64,000 nucleotides of DNA from Amycolatopsis sp. NBC_00345 (GTDB lineage Bacteria > Actinomycetota > Actinomycetes > Mycobacteriales > Pseudonocardiaceae). The notes beneath the pieces are model-generated. The model was not told where the DNA came from. It was given only the letters and a program-made list of their open reading frames with translations, and made no database searches. This document shows, piece after piece, positions 59,698-64,000 of the stretch; position 1 is the stretch's first letter, and each line of letters begins with the position of its first letter. The DNA lies in assembly GCF_036116635.1 (NCBI RefSeq), contig NZ_CP107995.1, positions 1,116,001-1,180,000 of the forward strand, written 5' to 3'. Both the position numbers and the translations under genes were made by a program.

Positions 59698-60558
59698 ATG
59701 CGCAGCGACCTGAAGACCGTGTCCGTTCCGGTGGACGGCGGGGCCCTCGCCGTCGAGGTGGCGGAGTCCGATTCCGCCCCGTTGCTGGCGATCCACGGCG
59801 TGACGAGCAACTGCCGGCTGTGGAACTGGCTGCGGGCCTCGGCGCCGGAGCTGTCGCTGGTGATGCCGGACCTGCGCGGCCGCGCCGGGAGTTTCGGTGT
59901 GAGCGGCCGGTCTTCGCTGCGTCAGCACGCCGAAGACCTGGTGCGAGTACTCGACGCGCTGAGCCTGGACACGGTCGACGTCTGCGGAATGTCGATGGGC
60001 GGTTTCGCGGCCGTCGAACTGGCGACGGGCTGGCCGGACCGGGTGCGCGGGCTCGTCCTGGTGGACGGCGGGCTGCCGATGGCCGCGCCGGTGGGGCTCA
60101 CGCCCGAGATGCTGCCCGCCGCGTTCACGCCCCAGCTGGGGCGGCTCGCACGGCCGTTCGAGGGTGTGGAGGAGTATTTGGCGTACTTCACGCGGAACAG
60201 CCCGCTGCTTGATCCTGCTGATCCGTTGCTGCGGGATAATCTTGCCCACGACCTCGGCTCTGACGGGCGTGTGAGGCTCAGCCCCGAAGCCGTGCTGTCG
60301 GACGCGGAGGACGTTTTCTTCGGTGAGTCTTCGTGGTTACGCTTGACCGGGCCGGTTGAGCTGGTTTGTGCGGAGTGGAGCGTTGGGCCGGATACTCCGC
60401 CTGCTTATCCGGACGAGGCGTTGGCCGGGTTTCGTTCGCAGCTGCCCACCTTGCGGGAGCCCCGGCGAATCCCGGGTGCGGACCACGCGGCGACGATCAT
60501 GACCCACACTGGGGCGGCTGTGGTCGCCGACGCGATCCGCGCTGTCGTGGCTGACTAG
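59698..60558 (+). CDS. Alpha/beta-hydrolase
   Basis: A 286-residue hydrolase: oxyanion LAIHGVTSN, nucleophile VCGMSMGG (Ser), acid region late in the chain and His in PGADHAATIMTH. Probably co-transcribed with the PuuE-like gene. ATG start. The substrate is unknown. The 3' quarter (from about 60310) has noticeably lower third-position GC than the rest. Confidence 0.83.
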   Translation: MRSDLKTVSVPVDGGALAVEVAESDSAPLLAIHGVTSNCRLWNWLRASAPELSLVMPDLRGRAGSFGVSGRSSLRQHAEDLVRVLDALSLDTVDVCGMSMGGFAAVELATGWPDRVRGLVLVDGGLPMAAPVGLTPEMLPAAFTPQLGRLARPFEGVEEYLAYFTRNSPLLDPADPLLRDNLAHDLGSDGRVRLSPEAVLSDAEDVFFGESSWLRLTGPVELVCAEWSVGPDTPPAYPDEALAGFRSQLPTLREPRRIPGADHAATIMTHTGAAVVADAIRAVVAD

Positions 60559-60800
60559 CTTCTGGGTCGCCGACGGCCGGGATCGAGCAGCGTGACACCT
60601 GGCCCGAGTTTGTCGGTACCGGTCACAACCATGTCCCGCCCCAGCGAGATGGTGATCTGCAGATCCGCGAACGGGGCCAGGTCGACTTCACCGGCGTGAA
60701 CATTCAGGGCCAGATAGCGCAACGAGCCGAGCTTCACGAGGGGCGTTAGGTCGATGTCGGAACAGCGGAGGAATCTCACGGATTGGAAGGGCAGCGGAGT
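60555..60800 (-). pseudogene. Possible C-terminal fragment of a leucine-rich-repeat-like protein
   Basis: The minus strand reads LPFQSVRFLRCSDIDLTPLV, LGSLRYLALN and LAPFADLQ before a stop at 60555, spacing that resembles leucine-rich repeats. No start with a ribosome site and no upstream repeats are visible; upstream sequence is poor coding material. Low confidence; it may be only a chance frame. The rest of 60801-60921 shows nothing. Confidence 0.3.
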
Positions 60801-60921
60801 AAGGACGCCACTGCCTCGCCGACCTTCAGCAACGCGCTCTCGATGACCGTGACGCCCCCTCGTCCGCCGTTTCCGTGCGGGACAGTGTCGCACGATTCGC
60901 GAAGGGCGTTACCGCGTAAGC

Positions 60922-60959
60922 GAAAAACCGCAGGCGCCGGTTATCCCGCCGCCTGCGGT
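60922..60959 (-). terminator. Intrinsic terminator of the P450 operon
   Basis: ACCGCAGGCG (60927-60936) and CGCCTGCGGT (60950-60959) pair perfectly with a 13-nt loop. In the minus-strand transcript the stem is followed directly by U residues (AAAAA at 60923-60927 on the plus strand). It lies 17 bp after the P450 stop. Confidence 0.8.
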
Positions 60960-60975
60960 CGCTCGGATCCAGGTA

Positions 60976-62169
60976 TCACCAGGTGACGGGCAGCTCCCGC
61001 ACGCCGTAGTTCGTGCCGTGGACGTCCATCGGGACCTCGTTCTCCGGCACCGCGAGCCGCAGGTCCGGGAACCGGCGGAACAGCTGCGGCAGGATGGTCT
61101 TCAGCTCGGCGCGCGCGATGTTCTGCCCGAGGCACTGGTGCACGCCGTAGCCGAAGGCCAGGTGCCGGGTCATCCGGCGGTCGAAGTCGGGCACGTCCGG
61201 GCGGTCGAACGTGCGCGGGTCGCGGTTGGCCGCGGGCATGGCGACCACCACCAGGTCACCCGCGTGGATCCGCTGCCCGCCCAGCTCGACGTCCTCCTTC
61301 GCCACCCGGCCCAGTCCGAATTGGACGATGGTGAGGTAGCGCAGCAGCTCCTCGACCGCGGGGCCGATCTTGGCCGGGTCGCCGACGAGCTGTGCGCGCT
61401 GAGCCGGGTGCGTGAGCAGGGTGAGCGCCGACAGGCCGATCATCGCCATGGTCGTGTCGTGGCCGGCGAACAGCAGCAGCGCGCCGATGCTCACCAGGTC
61501 GCGGTCGGTCAGGATCGAGCCGCCGGCGTCCGCGGTGCGGATCAGGTCGGCGAGCAGGCCGGTGGCCTTGGGGTCGCCGCGCAGCGAGGTGACCAGGTCG
61601 CCGATGTAGCCGGTCAGCCACCGCGCCCCCGCGGTGCGCTCCGCGTGCGTCTTGCTGACGTCCATCATCACCTCGGTGGCGTGGTGGAAGCCGTCCCGGT
61701 CGCCGTACGGGACGCCCAGCAGCTCGCAGATGACCAGGCACGGGATGGGCAGCGCGAGCGCCTGGACCAGGTCGGCCGGCTTCGGGCCGGCGGCGAGCGC
61801 GTCCAGGTGCTCGGTGACGATCCGGTCCAGGTACGGCTGCAGCGTGGTCTGCACGCTCTTCGGCGTGAAGCGCCCGGCGAGCAGCCGCCGGTACTGGCCG
61901 TGGTCCGGTTCGTCCATCATCACGAACGTCGGGTCGAGGCCCTCTTCGCCGGCGCCTTCCTCGGGGGCGACGTCGTGGCGCGGGCGGCGGGCGCTCATCC
62001 TCGGGTCGGAGAAGACGGCGCTGCCCTCTTCGAAGCGGGTGACGAGCCAGCCGTCCTGGCCGTTGGGGAACCGGACCCGGGTCACGGGCTGGTCCTCCCG
62101 CAGCCGGTCGTACTCGGCGGGCGGGTCGAACAGGGTGGTGCGCGTGGTGGGCATCGCGGGCAGGGTCAC
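60976..62169 (-). CDS. Cytochrome P450
   Basis: A 397-residue soluble class I P450. I-helix oxygen motif LFAGHDTTMA, heme-binding FGYGVHQCLGQ with Cys346, and the ExxR helix before it. It hydroxylates a small molecule using electrons from a ferredoxin, here probably the 3Fe-4S ferredoxin at the head of the same operon. The GTG start overlaps the preceding stop by 4 bp (GTGA), so translation is coupled. Last gene of the operon. Confidence 0.95.
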   Translation of the reverse strand: MTLPAMPTTRTTLFDPPAEYDRLREDQPVTRVRFPNGQDGWLVTRFEEGSAVFSDPRMSARRPRHDVAPEEGAGEEGLDPTFVMMDEPDHGQYRRLLAGRFTPKSVQTTLQPYLDRIVTEHLDALAAGPKPADLVQALALPIPCLVICELLGVPYGDRDGFHHATEVMMDVSKTHAERTAGARWLTGYIGDLVTSLRGDPKATGLLADLIRTADAGGSILTDRDLVSIGALLLFAGHDTTMAMIGLSALTLLTHPAQRAQLVGDPAKIGPAVEELLRYLTIVQFGLGRVAKEDVELGGQRIHAGDLVVVAMPAANRDPRTFDRPDVPDFDRRMTRHLAFGYGVHQCLGQNIARAELKTILPQLFRRFPDLRLAVPENEVPMDVHGTNYGVRELPVTW

Positions 62170-62543
62170 TGCGGGTCCTCCGGTTCCGCCGCGGCGAGCG
62201 CGGCTTCGACTCCCTGGTGCAGCTGGGTTCCGTTGCCCCAGCCGACGTAGTAGTGCAGGTGCAGCACGGCTTCGCGCAGCTGCTCGGCGGTCAGCTCGTC
62301 GTTCGCGAGCGCGCCACGGACCTGGATCTCGATCAGGTCCGCGCGGCCGAGTGCCGCGGTGGCGCCGAGCACGAGCAGGCGACGGTCGCGAATGGACAGA
62401 CCGGGGCGCGCCCAGATCTCGCCGAAGAGATGGTCGACGGTGTCGGCCAGCATCGGCGACTCGATGGCGGGCATCGACTGGCTGAAGCCGGGACCGTAGA
62501 CGGCGTCCATGATTTCCAGGCCGCGGCGGCGGTTGCCGGTCAT
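62166..62543 (-). CDS. Carboxymuconolactone decarboxylase-family protein
   Basis: A 125-residue helical protein (family of 4-carboxymuconolactone decarboxylase/AhpD). LFGEIWARPGLSIRDRRLLVLGATAALGR and LREAVLHLHYYVGWGNG are the core; the CxxC of AhpD is absent, so it is on the decarboxylase-like side. It probably processes an aromatic ring-cleavage or lactone intermediate. ATG overlaps the dehydrogenase stop (ATGA), and its own stop overlaps the P450 start. Confidence 0.88.
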   Translation of the reverse strand: MTGNRRRGLEIMDAVYGPGFSQSMPAIESPMLADTVDHLFGEIWARPGLSIRDRRLLVLGATAALGRADLIEIQVRGALANDELTAEQLREAVLHLHYYVGWGNGTQLHQGVEAALAAAEPEDPQ

Positions 62544-63385
62544 GATCCCTCCGGATAGGCGAGGGTGCGCGGCCCGGCTTCGCGGGCCAGGTCGACGAGC
62601 GGCACGGACAGGCCCAGCTCGCCCGCCAGCTCCTGCGCGGCGGCGAGGTCCTTGTCCAGCAGCACTTCCACCTGCGGCACGACCGGCCGGTTCACGGGGT
62701 GCTCGGCGATCTGGTCGCGCAGCCAGGACAGCAGCGTGGCGCCCGCCGGGTCGGCCGTCTCGATCACCTCGACCAGCGTGGCCGGGTCGACGCCGGCGGC
62801 CCTGGCGAGCGTGACGGCCTCGTGCACCACGGTCCAGCTGCCGTAGGTGATCACGTTGCGGGCGATCTTCGTGGCCATGCCGGCCCCCGGCGGTCCACAG
62901 TGGACGACGCGTTTCGCGAAGTCCGCCAGCACTGGGCGGGCGCGCTCGACCACGTCCGCGTCGCCGCCGAGGATGGCGACCATACCGTTCTCCGCCGCCC
63001 GGTCGCCGGGGGTGACGCCGCAGTCCAGCAGCGACACCCCGGCGGCGGCGCAGGCCGCGCCCAGTTCGTGCACGACGGGGACGGCGACCGTGGAGAGCAG
63101 CACCACGGTCAGGCCGGGGTGCGCGGCGGTGAGGATCCCGTTCTCCCCGGTCAGCACGGTGCGCGCCTGCGCGGCGTCGACCACGGCGACCAGGACCACG
63201 TCACTGGCCGCGGCGACCTCGGCCGGCGAGCCCAGCGGGGCGGGCACACCGGCGAGTCCCGCGGCGGCGTCCGGCCGGAGGTCGTGGACGGCCGGGGTGC
63301 GGCCGCTGCGGGCGAGGCTCACCGCGACCCCGCCGCCGATCATGCCGAGCCCGACGACCCCGGCGCGCGGCCCGGGGACGGTCAC
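62540..63385 (-). CDS. Beta-hydroxyacid dehydrogenase-family oxidoreductase
   Basis: A 281-residue NAD(P) enzyme related to 3-hydroxyisobutyrate dehydrogenase. The N-terminal AGVVGLGMIGGGVAVSLARSG is the dinucleotide site; the catalytic Lys is in GPPGAGMATKIARNVI, with LLDCGVTPGD before it. It oxidises a hydroxy acid or reduces an imine. GTG start overlaps the ferredoxin stop (GTGA); the longer frame to 63550 is antisense-like. Confidence 0.88.
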   Translation of the reverse strand: MTVPGPRAGVVGLGMIGGGVAVSLARSGRTPAVHDLRPDAAAGLAGVPAPLGSPAEVAAASDVVLVAVVDAAQARTVLTGENGILTAAHPGLTVVLLSTVAVPVVHELGAACAAAGVSLLDCGVTPGDRAAENGMVAILGGDADVVERARPVLADFAKRVVHCGPPGAGMATKIARNVITYGSWTVVHEAVTLARAAGVDPATLVEVIETADPAGATLLSWLRDQIAEHPVNRPVVPQVEVLLDKDLAAAQELAGELGLSVPLVDLAREAGPRTLAYPEGS

Positions 63386-63582
63386 GCTCGCACCTCGATC
63401 GCCAGCGCCGGGCAGATCTCGGCCGCGTCCCGGGTGGCCTGGTGGAACTCGGCGGGCGGGTTTTCCTGGAGCAGGACGACGATGCCGTCGTCCTCGCGCT
63501 GGTCGAACACCTCCGGCGCGGCCAGGACGCACTGACCGGCGCCGCAGCACCGGGATTCGTCGACGGTGACGTGCATGGGCAC
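63382..63582 (-). CDS. 3Fe-4S ferredoxin, partner of the P450
   Basis: A 66-residue ferredoxin of the type serving actinomycete P450s: Cys12, Cys18 and Cys57 ligate the cluster (DESRCCGAGQCVLAAPEVFDQ ... EICPALAIEV), with Gly/Ala in place of a fourth cysteine. First gene of the operon. An ATG at 63576 is possible instead of 63582. Confidence 0.92.
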   Translation of the reverse strand: MPMHVTVDESRCCGAGQCVLAAPEVFDQREDDGIVVLLQENPPAEFHQATRDAAEICPALAIEVRA

Positions 63583-63601
63583 TCTCCCTCGGGGGTGCGG
63601 A

Positions 63602-63626
63602 GTTAACCTAACTAAGTTCAGTTAAC
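63602..63626. promoter_or_regulatory. Operator candidate upstream of the P450 operon
   Basis: GTTAACCTAACT (63602-63613), one central A, AGTTCAGTTAAC (63615-63626): inverse complements at 10 of 12 positions. It lies 20 bp upstream of the ferredoxin start, suited to a TetR repressor such as the gene at the window end. Confidence 0.6.
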
Positions 63627-63710
63627 GCCGCGAGAGGGCACTTCGCCAAGCATTCACGGGAAATGGAGTGCTGTGTTCCAGGCCACAGCGATCCGGAAAG
63701 CAGGCCCGGG

Positions 63711-64000
63711 TCAGGCGTCGTCGACGATGGTGGTCGCCAGCAGCCGCTCGACGTCGGTCTCGGCCGGGCAGCTGGGCTCGTCGACGGGCTCGCGGGCCAC
63801 CAGCGCGTCGACGAGTCCGGCGGCCATGCCCTCCAGCATCTGCGGGGCGGCCGGGACGAAGAAGCTCAGCTGCAGCGAGACCAGCCCGTGCAGGCCGGAC
63901 CACAGGGTGTGCGCCGCCTGCCGGGGCGGGAGCGACAGGGAGAAGCCCGCTTCGAAGCAGCGGGAGACGGCCGCGCGCAGGCGGCTCGACACGGCGCGGG
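63711..64000 (-). CDS. C-terminal part of a TetR-family regulator (5' cut by window edge)
   Basis: About 96 residues ending at a TGA at 63711-63713: LPPRQAAHTLWSGLHGLVSLQLSFFV, then LEGMAAGLVDALVAREP, the WHG-type C-terminal domain of TetR regulators. The DNA-binding half lies beyond the window. Located 128 bp upstream of the ferredoxin gene in the same direction, so it is a good candidate regulator of the P450 operon. Confidence 0.8.
   Translation of the reverse strand, partial: RAVSSRLRAAVSRCFEAGFSLSLPPRQAAHTLWSGLHGLVSLQLSFFVPAAPQMLEGMAAGLVDALVAREPVDEPSCPAETDVERLLATTIVDDA

Overview
The window is high-GC (about 70%) actinomycete DNA. GTG and TTG starts, 1-4 bp start/stop overlaps, a mycothiol-dependent-type enzyme, IniB-like, CGNR, PucR and 13E12/DUF222-HNH proteins all point to Pseudonocardiaceae, most plausibly Amycolatopsis. 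That placement is inference from gene content and repeat style. No rRNA, tRNA, CRISPR array or prophage was seen. The window is a dense, mostly catabolic and regulatory accessory region, with nearly every operon paired with its own regulator.

Layout. 1-2.3 kb: the 3' end of an unidentified gene and a 13E12/DUF222 HNH protein. 2.4-9.1 kb: a secreted glycoside hydrolase cluster (GH78-like rhamnosidase, GH105 unsaturated glycuronyl hydrolase, GH59 galactosidase with ricin-type lectin repeats) with a LacI-type operator. 9.2-13.5 kb: a mycothiol-dependent-type enzyme, an NLR-like STAND ATPase carrying an N-terminal amyloid-like motif and a TPR array, then a scar joining two 5'-truncated genes. 13.5-18.6 kb: a natural fusion of an S9 peptidase with a beta-lactamase-fold hydrolase, then a PucR regulator. 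18.9-28.3 kb: IniB-like protein, alpha/beta hydrolase with a divergent TetR, S4 protein, a frameshifted DUF3592-like remnant, MurJ, and a carboxylesterase/TetR/amidohydrolase group with matching operators. 28.3-33.4 kb: AraC, isochorismatase, DJ-1/GlxA pair, an unknown protein and an SDR. 33.4-34.6 kb: a complete IS5-family element inserted inside an intergenic palindromic repeat. 34.6-41.8 kb: regulators, an M4 metalloprotease, Old Yellow Enzyme, XRE/SnoaL pair and a Tat-exported GH64 beta-1,3-glucanase. 42.1-49.7 kb: a LacI-controlled operon of FAD oxidoreductase, HyuA-type hydrolase, small HExxH protein, transporter and alpha/beta hydrolase. 49.8-50.5 kb: an AA10 lytic polysaccharide monooxygenase with a DasR-type operator laid over its promoter. 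50.6-58.6 kb: MarR/epimerase pair, MarR with a fused heterodimeric-type ABC exporter, acyl-CoA ligase, CGNR protein. 58.7-60.6 kb: a PuuE-like deacetylase and a hydrolase. 61-63.6 kb: a tightly coupled operon of 3Fe-4S ferredoxin, beta-hydroxyacid dehydrogenase, carboxymuconolactone-decarboxylase-like protein and cytochrome P450. The window ends in a truncated TetR gene.

Three themes tie the region together. Secreted polysaccharide degradation recurs (GH78, GH105, GH59, GH64, LPMO), with LacI- and DasR-like sites visible. Local regulator/operator/enzyme modules recur, with palindromes in the divergent gaps. Intergenic palindromic elements recur: at least one family (core CCCCAATGTGGCGTT) sits repeatedly just downstream of genes, and one copy has been split by the IS element with a 3-bp ATT duplication. 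The candidates I rate highest for undescribed biology are the STAND/amyloid-motif protein, the LacI-HyuA-HExxH operon, the P450 operon and the palindromic element family.
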